Assembly: GCA_009692115.1 (NCBI GenBank)
Contig: SHZU01000003.1
Location: forward strand, 260,674-324,673
Reading direction: 5' to 3'
Origin: Gemmatimonadota bacterium
GTDB lineage: Bacteria; Gemmatimonadota; Gemmatimonadetes; Gemmatimonadales; GWC2-71-9
DNA length: 64,000 bases
Made by a program: the position numbers and the translations under genes. The notes beneath the pieces were generated by a model. The model was not told the DNA's origin, did not search any database, and saw nothing but the letters and a program-made list of their open reading frames with translations. Below are positions 26,441 to 36,483 of the stretch, one piece after another (within the stretch, counting starts at the first letter, position 1; the number at the start of each line of letters is the position of its first letter).

Positions 26441-27253
26441 ATGGGCTCCTTACCAAGGTGGTTCGCAGTTGATGCCGGGTGCCGGGTGTTGAACACCGAC
26501 GCCCGCTGGTCCCTGGCCGGCCTCGGTCTGCTGGTCCTCGCGGCCGGCTCCCCCGATCTCACCGCCCAGGGACCCCGGATCTTGAGAGGGCGCGTCGTGG
26601 CCGAGGGCACCCGGCAACCGTTGGCCGGCGCGGAGGTCGTGCTGATGGATCTTGGTCGACTCTCCCGGACCGGATTGAGCGGCTCTTTCGAGTTGCAGGT
26701 CCCGCCGCCGCCCTATCGGGTTCAGGTGCGGCGGATCGGCTACCACGCCCGGGCCTACCGGATCAAGAACACGGCCGATACGCTCGAGGTGGAGTTCTTC
26801 CTGGCCCCCGCGGCGGTCCAACTGGATTCGATTTCAGTGCTCGGGAAGGCCGCATCGGTCTCGGCGCGATTGGTCGACTTCGAGCGCCGCCGGCAGGTGT
26901 CGGCCACCGGCCAATTCCTCACCCTCGATGACCTGACGCGGTACGGAGACAACCGCCTCGGCGACGCCCTCCGCCGCGTTCGGGGAATTCGGGTGGTACC
27001 GTTTGGGACCGGCGGGCAAACGGTGGTCTCGATGCGGGGCGTCAGCGGCTTTTCTGGAGAGAGTTGCTACCTGGCGGTTTGGTTGGATGGCATCTTGGTC
27101 ACCAGCCCGGGCCGTCCGTATGACCTCGAGGTTCAACGAATCGCTCGGTTGGCGGCGGTCGAAGTCTACAGCGGCCCCGCCCAGGTCCCGATTGAGTTCG
27201 ACGCACCCGGCAACAGTTGCGGGGTGCTCGTGTTGTGGACCAAGGACCGCTAG
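26441..27253 (+). CDS. Carboxypeptidase-regulatory-like / TonB-receptor plug-domain protein
   Basis: A 270-residue exported protein. After an N-terminal hydrophobic segment ending DLTAQ comes a carboxypeptidase-D-regulatory-like beta-sandwich (RILRGRVVAEGTRQPLAGAEV). A second domain resembles the plug of TonB-dependent receptors (LGDALRRVRGIRVVP, TVVSMRGVSGF, CYLAVWLDGILV), but no beta-barrel follows. Two cysteines, in GESCYL and GNSCGV, may form a disulfide. A GTG inside (VLNTDARWSL) is an alternative start giving a more classical signal peptide. It is coupled to the permease gene by TAGTG. Periplasmic or outer-membrane location is likely and its function is unknown. Confidence 0.72.
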   Translation: MGSLPRWFAVDAGCRVLNTDARWSLAGLGLLVLAAGSPDLTAQGPRILRGRVVAEGTRQPLAGAEVVLMDLGRLSRTGLSGSFELQVPPPPYRVQVRRIGYHARAYRIKNTADTLEVEFFLAPAAVQLDSISVLGKAASVSARLVDFERRRQVSATGQFLTLDDLTRYGDNRLGDALRRVRGIRVVPFGTGGQTVVSMRGVSGFSGESCYLAVWLDGILVTSPGRPYDLEVQRIARLAAVEVYSGPAQVPIEFDAPGNSCGVLVLWTKDR

Positions 27254-28665
27254 TGGCCCAGGAGCCGGACGCCCGGTCGGGCTTGATTCCCGCCATCACC
27301 CGGTCGGGCGCGGTCGCCATGGTAGTCGGATCGATGATTGGCGCCGGGGTCTTCATTGTCTCCGCTGATGTCATGCGGCAAGTGCAGTACCCGGGACTGG
27401 CCTTGCTGGCGTGGCTCTTTGCCGGGCTGGTACTGGTGGCGGGTGGTCTGACGTACGCAGAGTTAGGCGGGATGTTCCCGCGGGCCGGCGGCTTGTATGT
27501 CTACCTTCGGGAAGGCATCTCGCCTGTGGTTGGATTTCTCTACGGCTGGACGCTCTTTACGGTTATCTGGACCGGGGGGGCCGCCGCAGCGGCCGTCGGG
27601 TTTGCCCGTTACACATCGGTGCTCTTCCCCTCCCTGTCGGCCGATCTGCTGGTCGGCTTTCCGATCGCCCTGCCGAGCGGTACGATCGACGTGGGTCTCT
27701 CACCCCAGCGAATGGTCGCGGTCCTTTCGATCGTTCTGATCACGTGGATCAATATCCGGGGCGTCAAAACGGCGGCGGCCCTGCAGACGGCCTTCACGAT
27801 TATCAAAGTCGGCGCGGTACTGGCGCTGGTGGCGTTGGGCTTGACGATCGGCCGAAACCCCGAGGCAATCGCCCGGAACTTCGGGCCCGGTTTCCTGCCG
27901 GCTCATCTTGACGGCGCCCTGATCGCCGCCTTCGCCGCCGCCATGGTCGGGCCGTTCTTTGCCATGGATGGGTGGTACGCCCTCTGCTTTGCGGCCTCCG
28001 AACTCAAGAACCCGAAGCGGGACCTGCCGTTTGCGCTCTCGGCGGCCACTCTGATTGGCGCCGGTCTATTTCTCCTGCTCAACATCGCCTACTTGACCGT
28101 CCTCCCGGCCGAGGCGGTGGCAGGCGCCCCGGAAGACCGAGTCGCGGCCGCCGTCATGGAGAGCATCATGGGACCGGTCGGCGGCAAGCTCATGGCCGCC
28201 GCGATCATGATCTCGTCGTTCGGCCTCAACATCGGGATCGTTTTGGGGGGCGGGCGGCTGTTCTACGCCATGGCCAACGACGGGGTCTTCTTCAAGGCGT
28301 TAGGCAACCTCCACCCGGTGTACCGAACCCCGGCCACCGCCCTCGTATTCCAGGGCACCTGGATCAGCGTCCTCTGCCTCTCGGGCGGGTATGGCCAGTT
28401 GATTGACTTCGTGCTGACCGCATCCTTGCTCTTTTATGTGCTGATTCCCGTCGCGCTGATCGCCTTGCGGCGGACCCGCCCCGATGCCGACCGACCGGTC
28501 CGGGTCCCCGGCTATCCACTGGTGCCCTTGTTCTATGCGTCGGCGTCGGCGTGGGTCGGTGTCCAACTGGTGATCCAACGGCCGCAATACAGCTGGCCGG
28601 GTCTCGGGCTCGTGCTACTCGGCCTGCCGGTCTACTCCCTGCTGCGCCGCCGGGCTTCCGCGTGA
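27253..28665 (+). CDS. APC-superfamily amino-acid permease
   Basis: A 470-residue inner-membrane transporter with about 12 predicted helices. The first helix holds VVGSMIGAGVFIVSADV, the (G/S)-x-IGxGIF substrate-binding motif of the amino acid-polyamine-organocation family. A Gly/Ala-rich helix 6 region (MVGPFFAMDGWYALCFAASELKNPKRD in parts) is typical of the LAT/APA subgroup, with the ELKNPKR loop. Substrate cannot be told from sequence. GTG 27253 overlaps the previous stop and places the N-terminus about 20 residues before helix 1. It overlaps the SLC13-like gene (GTGA), so the two carriers are made together. Confidence 0.88.
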   Translation: MAQEPDARSGLIPAITRSGAVAMVVGSMIGAGVFIVSADVMRQVQYPGLALLAWLFAGLVLVAGGLTYAELGGMFPRAGGLYVYLREGISPVVGFLYGWTLFTVIWTGGAAAAAVGFARYTSVLFPSLSADLLVGFPIALPSGTIDVGLSPQRMVAVLSIVLITWINIRGVKTAAALQTAFTIIKVGAVLALVALGLTIGRNPEAIARNFGPGFLPAHLDGALIAAFAAAMVGPFFAMDGWYALCFAASELKNPKRDLPFALSAATLIGAGLFLLLNIAYLTVLPAEAVAGAPEDRVAAAVMESIMGPVGGKLMAAAIMISSFGLNIGIVLGGGRLFYAMANDGVFFKALGNLHPVYRTPATALVFQGTWISVLCLSGGYGQLIDFVLTASLLFYVLIPVALIALRRTRPDADRPVRVPGYPLVPLFYASASAWVGVQLVIQRPQYSWPGLGLVLLGLPVYSLLRRRASA

Positions 28666-29912
28666 GCTCGGCGGCCGTGGCCCTGGCGGCTCTCGCACTG
28701 GCGATCGTCCTGTCCATCACCAGCCGGGTGAACGTCGGCGTCGTCGCCATCGGCCTCGCGTGGGTCGCCGGGGTTGGATTTGCCAAACTCAAGCCGGACG
28801 CCGTCCTCGACGGGTTTCCGGTTTCCCTGTTCGTCACCCTGGCCGGCGTCACGCTGCTGTTCGGGGCCGCCGAGGCGAACGGGACCCTGGCCCGGTTGAC
28901 CACGAAAGCGGTCCGACTAGTCCGGGGTGACACGCGGTGGCTGCCAGTGGCGTTTTTCCTCCTCGCCTCGGCCGTGTCGAGTGTCGGGCCCGGTGCCATT
29001 TCCAGCGTGGCGCTCTTGGCTCCGCTGGCCATGCCGGTCGCGGCCCGGGCCGGGGTGCCGGTGTTCCTGATGGCCCTGGCGGTGGCCAACGGGGCCAACG
29101 CCGGCAACCTCTCGCCGATCAGCGGCGTCGGGCTGATCGCGAACGCCAAGATGGCGGAGGCTGGGCTGGTCGGGCATGAGTTCAAAGTCTGGTTCGCCAA
29201 TTTCGCGAGCCACCTGCTCGTTACCGCGGTTGCGTATCTCGTGCTTCGGGGGCATCGGGGCGGGCCGATGACCGGGCGCGGTCCCGATCCGGCCGACGAA
29301 GGCCGGCTGACCCGGGCCCATTGGCTGACGGTGGTCGTGGTGCTGTCTTGGGTGGTGGGCGTCGTCGGATTCCGACTCCCGGTTGGCCTGACCGGCTTTG
29401 CGGCCGCCGCGGTCTTGGTACTGGCGCGAGCGGCCGATGATCAGGCCGCCATCCGGAAAATGCCCTGGGGCGTCATCCTGATGGTGTGTGGCATGTCGTT
29501 GCTGGTCGGGGTGCTGGAGCGAACCGGCGGGCTTGATCTGTTCACGGCCTTGCTGGCCAAACTGGCGTCGGCCTCGAATCTCAACGGGGTGATCGCCTTC
29601 GTGACGGGCTCGATCTCGACCTACAGCAGTACGTCGGGGGTGGTCCTGCCGACCTTCCTGCCGACCGTACCCGGTCTGGTCGCCCAGGTTGGCGGGGGCG
29701 ATCCCCTGGCCGTTGCCCTGAGTATCAATGTCGGCTCGTCGTTGGTCGATGTCTCTCCCTTGTCGACCCTGGGTGCCTTGTGTGTGGCCGCGGTAGCCGA
29801 CCCGGCCGAATCCCGCCGGCTCTTTCAGAGGATGCTGGTGTGGGGGCTCCTGATGTCGGTGGTGGGGGCCGGGTTGTGCCAACTCCTGGCCGGTCCGCTG
29901 TCCCGATGGTAG
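28662..29912 (+). CDS. SLC13/ArsB-like carrier, MatC-type
   Basis: A 416-residue membrane protein with about 10-12 helices. The N-terminus (VNVGVVAIGLAWVAG) resembles the MatC dicarboxylate-carrier N-domain. The paired re-entrant loops of the ion-transporter superfamily are visible as ANGANAGNLSPISGVG in the first half and TGSISTYSSTSGVVLPT in the second. Likely substrate is a di- or tricarboxylate or similar anion; this is family knowledge, not seen. It starts at GTG 28662 in a GTGA overlap with the amino-acid permease. It converges with the small exported protein gene at 29931. Confidence 0.8.
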   Translation: MSSAAVALAALALAIVLSITSRVNVGVVAIGLAWVAGVGFAKLKPDAVLDGFPVSLFVTLAGVTLLFGAAEANGTLARLTTKAVRLVRGDTRWLPVAFFLLASAVSSVGPGAISSVALLAPLAMPVAARAGVPVFLMALAVANGANAGNLSPISGVGLIANAKMAEAGLVGHEFKVWFANFASHLLVTAVAYLVLRGHRGGPMTGRGPDPADEGRLTRAHWLTVVVVLSWVVGVVGFRLPVGLTGFAAAAVLVLARAADDQAAIRKMPWGVILMVCGMSLLVGVLERTGGLDLFTALLAKLASASNLNGVIAFVTGSISTYSSTSGVVLPTFLPTVPGLVAQVGGGDPLAVALSINVGSSLVDVSPLSTLGALCVAAVADPAESRRLFQRMLVWGLLMSVVGAGLCQLLAGPLSRW

Positions 29913-29935
29913 CGCCGGTGGCGCGAGTCGCTACC
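29908..29935. terminator. Hairpin at convergent gene ends
   Basis: GGTAGCG / CGCTACC 7-bp stem with an inner CGCC-GGT-GGCG fold, spanning the stop codons of the two converging genes. There is no T-tract, so it would be a weak or factor-dependent site. Confidence 0.35.
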
Positions 29936-30329
29936 GGCCGTCAGTATCGGGGTCCGGTGGAATGGCCACCGAGTCGGGCCTCGGGGTCGGGGGGCCCACC
30001 CGCTTCAGGGTGATTACCTCGGTCAAATCGCCGCCGGACAGGGTCATTCGATCGCGGCTCAGCTTGAGCTTGTAGATCTCCCACTCGCCGCCCAGGGCGA
30101 TCATTATCCGGTCGGCCTGGAGCCTCCAACGAACCGTCTCTTTTCCCCATGAGGCACTCGAGTCAGGTCGGATGATAACGGTTACCGGACCGTCTGCCTT
30201 GACTTTACCCTTCTCAAGTTGCCACACACCGCTGACCCCTGGCGGTGGCTTCGAGCCCTTGGCCTGACCGCTTAGAACCTCGACGGTAGTGACCAATAAG
30301 CCAATCGCGAGCGCCAATTGTGGAACCAT
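29931..30329 (-). CDS. Small exported protein of unknown function
   Basis: A 132-residue product with a signal-like N-terminus (MVPQLALAIGLLVTTVEVLSGQA). The mature part looks like an all-beta, lipocalin-like reporter of the kind SGVWQLEKGK ... VTVIIRPDSSASWGKETVRWRL ... GGEWEIYKLKLSRDRMTL, with alternating strands and a Trp in the first strand, ending in a Pro/Asp-rich tail. No family name can be given. The start ATG 30329 has GGAGAG eight bases upstream. It lies downstream of groEL but is separated from it by a strong terminator, so it has its own promoter or depends on read-through. Confidence 0.65.
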   Translation of the reverse strand: MVPQLALAIGLLVTTVEVLSGQAKGSKPPPGVSGVWQLEKGKVKADGPVTVIIRPDSSASWGKETVRWRLQADRIMIALGGEWEIYKLKLSRDRMTLSGGDLTEVITLKRVGPPTPRPDSVAIPPDPDTDGR

Positions 30330-30395
30330 AGAGTCTCTCCGGTGAATCAATGCCGACAAAAGATAGTCGCGGTCGGCCATGGGACCAGCGCGACC

Positions 30396-30433
30396 GAAAA
30401 ACAAAACAGCGGGTCGGCTCGAAGCCGACCCGC
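30396..30433 (-). terminator. Rho-independent terminator of groES-groEL
   Basis: An 11-bp perfect stem (GCGGGTCGGCT / AGCCGACCCGC) with a 3-base CGA/TCG loop at 30409-30433. On the minus strand it is followed by TGTTTTGTTTTTC. It lies 27 bases past the groEL stop. Confidence 0.88.
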
Positions 30434-30459
30434 CGCTCGTTCCAACCCAACCGAACTGA

Positions 30460-32094
<1,635 letters not shown>

Positions 32095-32102
32095 TTATCT
32101 CC

Positions 32103-32411
32103 TTACCCGAGCTTCGCGAGAATGTCCGAAGCCTTGATGATCACGACCTCGTGGCCTTCGAGAGTGATGTTGGTTCCGCTGTACTTGCCGTAGAGGACCT
32201 TGTCCCCAACCTTGACGTCGACCGGGACCCGTTCGCCCTTTTCGACCCGACCGGCACCCACCGCGAGGACCTCGCCCTGGGTCGGCTTTTCCTTGGCGGT
32301 GTCCGGGATGTAAAGCCCTCCGCGCATCATTTCGGTGTCCTCGTCGGGCATCACGACCACGCGGTCTTCAAGTGGGGTGATTTTGAGCTTCGCTTTTGCC
32401 TTCGCAGCCAT
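32103..32411 (-). CDS. groES: 10 kDa co-chaperonin GroES
   Basis: A 102-residue GroES, the heptameric lid of Gro[14 protein letters not shown] is the family opening, the mobile loop is around [17 protein letters not shown], and [10 protein letters not shown] and [10 protein letters not shown] are conserved strands. A GTG six bases upstream (32417) lies within the ribosome-binding site GAGAGG, so I use ATG 32411. An N-terminal AAKAKAK lysine-rich leader of about six residues precedes the conserved core. It is controlled by CIRCE at 32457-32483 and heads the groESL operon. Confidence 0.97.
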   Translation of the reverse strand: MAAKAKAKLKITPLEDRVVVMPDEDTEMMRGGLYIPDTAKEKPTQGEVLAVGAGRVEKGERVPVDVKVGDKVLYGKYSGTNITLEGHEVVIIKASDILAKLG

Positions 32412-32456
32412 ACGCACCTCTCTAAGCTATTGTCAAACAGGGAGTTGAATCACACG

Positions 32457-32483
32457 TTAGCACTTGAACCAGTCGAGTGCTAA
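32457..32483 (-). promoter_or_regulatory. CIRCE operator (HrcA site)
   Basis: TTAGCACTT-N9-GAGTGCTAA: a 9-bp inverted repeat separated by exactly nine bases, with one mismatch to the consensus TTAGCACTC-N9-GAGTGCTAA. It lies 46 bases upstream of the groES start and just downstream of the -10 of the promoter. HrcA binding here represses groESL at normal temperature. Confidence 0.95.
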
Positions 32484-32493
32484 AGCTGGACAC

Positions 32494-32521
32494 AAGATAA
32501 GCCAACCACCGTGCCGGTCAA
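32494..32521 (-). promoter_or_regulatory. groESL sigma-70-type promoter
   Basis: On the minus strand, TTGACC (32516-32521) and TATCTT (32494-32499) with a 16-base spacer. The predicted start point falls at the edge of the CIRCE element, as in other HrcA-regulated chaperone operons. Confidence 0.75.
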
Positions 32522-32595
32522 GGCGGCTCGCCCATTAACACTCTCGCAACCGGAGTGCCAGTATTCTAGGCCATTCTGGCAGTATTGGGGCTGGG

Positions 32596-33432
32596 CTAGG
32601 GCTCGAACCGCAGTTCAAAGCCCCAATACCGGCTCGATCTGTCGTAAAACTGCCGCTGGGTCGAATTCCCGTTCAGGAACACCAGGCCGATCGCCATCCG
32701 GCGCCCGTCCCGAGCCAACTCGAGGCCCGCCCGAGCGGACGTCGTCACCCGCCAATCCGCAAACGCCTGCCCCTCGGCGAAGACCCCCACTACGGGGTGG
32801 ACGCTCGCGCCGAGCAGCGACCCGAGGTGGCCCCGATAGTCGGTCCCGAGCCCAGCCGATACCCGACGAAGCGGCAAGGCGTCGATGAGCGTGTAGCCGA
32901 GGGTTCCGTGGACGGCAATCGGCCCCACCGCCCGGCGGACCCACAGGGCGGCCACCTCCCGAGTCCAGTCCAGGCGACGGGCGGCGAACCGCTCGGCGTA
33001 CTCGTCGCCCAGGTGGCTGCTCTCATGATAGATCTCGGCGGCCACCCGCCACGGGCCCCGGTCAACCACCCCGTGGAGCCCGACCACCCAGTCATTGCTG
33101 ATCAGGGTGCTCCGGGGGTCATCGAGGCTAAAGCGCCCCCCGACCCGGATGGTCAACCCCACGAAGGCCGGATCCTCCGCTTGGGAGAATCCGAGGATCG
33201 GGATGTTCTGGCCCACCAAGACGTCGGCCTCCCGCTCGGACCCGAATTGGGAGTCACCTAACCGCTCCCCGATCACCCGCCCGACGATGCCGCCGGCCCG
33301 CGGCGCGGCGTCCGGGTATCGAAAGGGTGCCACCTTGGGGAAGAGTCTGGCCTGGGCCCCGGCCGATCCGGCGGCGGCCAGTGAAACCAATACTGCCGCC
33401 CAGACGTTCACAGCATTGATCGTTCGCATCAT
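32596..33432 (-). CDS. DUF1207 outer-membrane protein
   Basis: A 278-residue exported protein with a signal peptide (MMRTINAVNVWAAVLVSLAAAG, cleaved after SAGA). Alternating hydrophobic strands run to a C-terminal GFELRFEP, compatible with an outer-membrane beta-barrel. The central AAEIYHESSHLGDEYAERF is the hallmark of DUF1207 proteins, whose function is unknown. The start may be ATG 33432 or 33429, as the two codons adjoin and no clear Shine-Dalgarno is seen. It is divergent from the gene at 33492. Confidence 0.78.
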   Translation of the reverse strand: MMRTINAVNVWAAVLVSLAAAGSAGAQARLFPKVAPFRYPDAAPRAGGIVGRVIGERLGDSQFGSEREADVLVGQNIPILGFSQAEDPAFVGLTIRVGGRFSLDDPRSTLISNDWVVGLHGVVDRGPWRVAAEIYHESSHLGDEYAERFAARRLDWTREVAALWVRRAVGPIAVHGTLGYTLIDALPLRRVSAGLGTDYRGHLGSLLGASVHPVVGVFAEGQAFADWRVTTSARAGLELARDGRRMAIGLVFLNGNSTQRQFYDRSSRYWGFELRFEP

Positions 33433-33491
33433 TTGCTTAATTTGTCCGCTGTCGGGGCGCTCTGGCAATCCTTTGAGAAATGGAGTTGAAC

Positions 33492-34514
33492 ATGTCGTTG
33501 GTTGTGTTGGCGCTGCTGGCGGTTGGGACCGGCCGGGATGATCCGCGGGCCACCGTCGAGGTCGATCGAGCCCGCCGAGAGGTCGTCGTGACCGCCGGTC
33601 CGTTCCATGTTGCGGGGATGCCGCCCGGCATGAAGCACGATGACATGGCGTCGATGAACGATCACAACACGCCCTTGATCCGGTTCGAGTGGCCCGTCGA
33701 TGGATGGCTCCGCGGGTATTCGGTCGAGGTCGTCGACGGGACCGGGAAGCCGGTCGACCGCCGGATCGTCCACCATCTGATCGGAGTGAACTTCGATCGG
33801 CGCCAACTCCTCTACGCCAACATCGAGCGACTCTTCGGCGTGGGCCAGGAAACCGAACCCGTGTCGGTGCCGAAGTCCATTGGCGTGCCGATGACCTCCG
33901 GAGCGAGGCTCGGCATGTACATGGCCTGGCAGAACGAAACGGGCGCCGATCTCGAGAACATCAAGGTTCGGGTCCGGCTGGTGTACAGCCCGCCGAACTT
34001 GAACCCGAAACCGGTGTCGGTCCTGCCCTTGTACATGGATGTCAATCTGGTCGGAGCCTACAATGGCTTCGAGGTTCCCGAAGGCAGGAGCGAAAAGGCC
34101 TGGGAATTCACGATGCCGATCGACGGGCGCCTGCTCGGTTACAGCGGGCACCTCCACGATTACGGCAGCAGCGTCCGGCTCGAGGATGTGACGACCGGCA
34201 AGGTGATCGGGGCGGTCACGGGAATTCGCTCACCCGAGGGGACAATTGAGAAGATCTCTCGAAGCCTGCCCGGCGTCGGCGGCGACGGGGTTCGGCTCCG
34301 GGCGGGCCGCAAGTACCGGGTCATCGGAACTTACAACAACACGACCGGGGAATCGATTCCCGGGGCCATGGCCCACATCACGGGGATCTTCGCCCCCGAC
34401 GACATAATGAAATGGCCGAAGGTCGATCTCAGTGACGAGGTGATTCAGGACGATCTGGCTTGGCTCACGGAGCTCGGCAAAGCCGGCCACAAACACGGCG
34501 GAACCGATCACTAG
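33492..34514 (+). CDS. Secreted protein with a copper-monooxygenase-like ligand pattern
   Basis: A 340-residue protein; ATG 33492 is preferred because GGAG lies seven bases upstream, while an earlier ATG at 33480 has none. The N-terminus is a weak signal peptide, followed by a Met/His-rich segment (MPPGMKHDDMASM). Landmarks are the HH pair H94-H95 (RIVHHLIG), the H220-L-H222 motif (GHLHDYG) and M293 in GAMAHITGIF. The order and spacing fit the copper ligands of peptidylglycine alpha-hydroxylating monooxygenase (HH, HxH, Met), though the third ligand of the first site seems absent. The tail is His-rich (GHKHGGTDH). Function is unproven. Confidence 0.6.
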   Translation: MSLVVLALLAVGTGRDDPRATVEVDRARREVVVTAGPFHVAGMPPGMKHDDMASMNDHNTPLIRFEWPVDGWLRGYSVEVVDGTGKPVDRRIVHHLIGVNFDRRQLLYANIERLFGVGQETEPVSVPKSIGVPMTSGARLGMYMAWQNETGADLENIKVRVRLVYSPPNLNPKPVSVLPLYMDVNLVGAYNGFEVPEGRSEKAWEFTMPIDGRLLGYSGHLHDYGSSVRLEDVTTGKVIGAVTGIRSPEGTIEKISRSLPGVGGDGVRLRAGRKYRVIGTYNNTTGESIPGAMAHITGIFAPDDIMKWPKVDLSDEVIQDDLAWLTELGKAGHKHGGTDH

Positions 34515-35176
34515 GGCTTCGGCCAACCCGGTCTTCGGTAGTTCCTGGCATAATCCGGCATCGGAAGCGAGGGATCGAGTTCCGGCGCCGGAATGGCGGG
34601 CCGGGCCACCGTTTCGAAGGGAATGACGCCGGCCCAAATCGGCAGTCCAAGATCGTCGGCGTCGTCCTTGGGCGGTCCGGTCCGCACCTTGGCCGAGGCC
34701 TCGTCGATCGGAAGCGCCAACACCCGCGTGGTCCGGATTTCGATTTCCGACGGCTGCCGCGCGTCGTTCCACCTTCCCTTGGCCACTTGGTCCACCAAGG
34801 CCTCAAACGACTGCATTTTCTCCTCCCGATCCAACACCTCACGAGCCCGGCCGAGGATTGCGACCGACCGATAGTTGGCTGAGTGCGAGTAGTGCGATCG
34901 CGCCAACACCAGACCGTCCAGCAGGGTGACAGTCACGCAGACTGGGATGCCCTCGGCCATCGTATCCAACATCCGATTGGCCACCGCCCCATGGAAGTAG
35001 AGGGTGGTGCCAATCCGGGCGTAGAGCGTTGGGATGACATACGGCTGGGCGTCCACCACAAATCCAACGTGGGCCACGAGGCCTTCGTCCAGAATCGCAT
35101 TGACGGTATCCCGATCGTAATGGCCTCGCTCGGCGTGACGCTTGACGGTGGTCCGGGGGGAATTCGTGGCGCCCAT
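34511..35176 (-). CDS. Pyridoxamine 5'-phosphate oxidase-family flavoprotein
   Basis: A 221-residue FMN-binding split-barrel protein related to pyridoxamine-phosphate oxidase and NimA-type nitroimidazole reductases. The N-terminus (YDRDTVNAILDEGLVAHVGF) and the ARIGTTLYFHGA and TLLDGLVLARSHYSHSANYRSV stretches form the barrel and the flavin-binding edge. The C-terminal region has an IWAGVIPF motif common in the NimA-like subgroup. The reaction cannot be fixed. ATG 35176 has AAGGAG six bases upstream. It overlaps the convergent secreted-protein gene by four bases and follows the NlpC/P60 gene closely. Confidence 0.78.
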   Translation of the reverse strand: MGATNSPRTTVKRHAERGHYDRDTVNAILDEGLVAHVGFVVDAQPYVIPTLYARIGTTLYFHGAVANRMLDTMAEGIPVCVTVTLLDGLVLARSHYSHSANYRSVAILGRAREVLDREEKMQSFEALVDQVAKGRWNDARQPSEIEIRTTRVLALPIDEASAKVRTGPPKDDADDLGLPIWAGVIPFETVARPAIPAPELDPSLPMPDYARNYRRPGWPKP

Positions 35177-35188
35177 TTGATTGCTCCT

Positions 35189-36094
35189 TTATTCGTTGAC
35201 CCGGCGGGTCGACGTCCATCGCTGAAACCACCATTGCCCGTCCGGGTCCTCGGCGCTCAGTCCGCTGATTCGAACCCCTCGGGACGCGCTGTGAATGAAT
35301 CGGCCTCGCCCGAGGTACAGCCCCACGTGACTGATCGCCCCGCCGGGCGTCGCGCTGAAGACCAGGATATCGCCAGCCTGGAGCTCGGCCAGGGCCCGGC
35401 CGACCTCGCGTCCGCTCGTGGCTTGATCGACGCTCCGGCGCGGGAGCGCAATGCCGGCCCGGCGATAGGCGAATTGAATCAGGCCCGAACAGTCGAACCC
35501 GTTTCCACCGGTGCCGCCCCACTGATAGGGAGTTCCCATGGCCTCCATCGCATAGTCGGCCGCTTCGAGGGCTGCCCGACCAGCGAGTCGAGACGGACCG
35601 GCGGTCGCCCGCCTCCGGAGCCCGGCGCCAAGCCTTACCCCAAGCGAAATGCCCCGGACCGCGCCAACCCGATCGAGCGATTGATACCGGGTTTCGAGCG
35701 CCGCCGCGCCGAGGGGCCCGAGCTGGAGGACCTCGGCGCCAACCCCGACGGACCAGGATCGCCACAAACCGAACCCAGCGGATCGGTCGAAATCGAGAAA
35801 GCCTCCACTGATCCCGCCGACCAGGTACCCGGACCAGCTTCCCCGCGGCCGGACGATCGCATCGATGCCGACGCCGGCCAAGGCGATGCCCGAGTCGGCG
35901 GTGAGGATCTGGGCCGCTGGGAACAGGGTGATCGGACCGAGGGAGGTCCTCGAGATCCCGACTCGATAGTCCGCCACCTTCGGCGTCGAGAACCATCGGC
36001 TCGCCGTTGCCCTGAGATCCTGAGCCCGAACGGCCGAAGCGAACACCAGGCCCACGCCCACGGCGGCCATCACGCGGACGGCCGCCGGGTTCAC
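35189..36094 (-). CDS. Exported NlpC/P60 cysteine peptidase
   Basis: A 301-residue exported enzyme. A signal peptide (AAVGVGLVFASAVRAQ) leads to an N-terminal region of about 130 residues in beta-rich, barrel-like pattern (VGISRTSLGPITLFPAAQIL). The C-terminal NlpC/P60 domain carries the triad: C202 in FDCSG, H256 in ISHVGLYLG and H268 in RFIHSAS. The family cleaves the D-Glu to diaminopimelate bond in peptidoglycan stem peptides. The N-terminal region is unlike the usual SH3 or LysM anchors and is not assigned. It starts at GTG 36094, overlapping the preceding gene as GTGA. Confidence 0.85.
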   Translation of the reverse strand: MNPAAVRVMAAVGVGLVFASAVRAQDLRATASRWFSTPKVADYRVGISRTSLGPITLFPAAQILTADSGIALAGVGIDAIVRPRGSWSGYLVGGISGGFLDFDRSAGFGLWRSWSVGVGAEVLQLGPLGAAALETRYQSLDRVGAVRGISLGVRLGAGLRRRATAGPSRLAGRAALEAADYAMEAMGTPYQWGGTGGNGFDCSGLIQFAYRRAGIALPRRSVDQATSGREVGRALAELQAGDILVFSATPGGAISHVGLYLGRGRFIHSASRGVRISGLSAEDPDGQWWFQRWTSTRRVNE

Positions 36095-36483
36095 CGCTCC
36101 TCGAGCTTGACCGGCCGCCCGGTTGCCAACTCAACCCGATAGGCCGCGAGCGGAGCGCATCGGTAGCTCAGGATCGCGCGGACGTGAGTTCGATCGAGGC
36201 GCGACGGATTGTCGAGCACATAGAGCAATGGGACTTTGGTTCGACTCGAATCGGTCCGAACCTCGACGCTCCGTTCGAAGCAGGTCCGCCCGGTGCTGTC
36301 CGAGGCGGCCCGGCCCTCGGTGAGCCAGATCCGATACTGGCCCGACTGAAGTACCATGGTGTCGGCTGGCGATGGGACTTCAGGAACGGCGGCGGTTGAA
36401 TCGGCCGACGGCGGCTTCGCCGCCCGGGGGCTCCCGCATCCGAGAACGACCCAGCCACCGAGCCCGAGCGATCGGGCCCTCAT
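36091..36483 (-). CDS. Predicted lipoprotein, unknown function
   Basis: A 130-residue product starting at ATG 36483, inside an ATGA overlap with the preceding gene. The N-terminus (MRARSLGLGGWVVLGCGSPR) is a lipoprotein signal with Cys at residue 16. The mature part has a Pro/Ser linker, then a small beta domain with QYRIWLTEGRAASDS and YRCAPLAAYRVELATG; two cysteines (RTCFE, YRCAP) could pair. No family is recognised. Its coupling to the NlpC/P60 gene suggests a role at the cell envelope, which is inference from context only. Confidence 0.6.
   Translation of the reverse strand: MRARSLGLGGWVVLGCGSPRAAKPPSADSTAAVPEVPSPADTMVLQSGQYRIWLTEGRAASDSTGRTCFERSVEVRTDSSRTKVPLLYVLDNPSRLDRTHVRAILSYRCAPLAAYRVELATGRPVKLEER

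Noticed and set aside
32412..32417. GTG start for groES six bases upstream of the ATG
   Set aside because: The codon lies in the ribosome-binding site GAGAGG; the ATG at 32411 has normal spacing.
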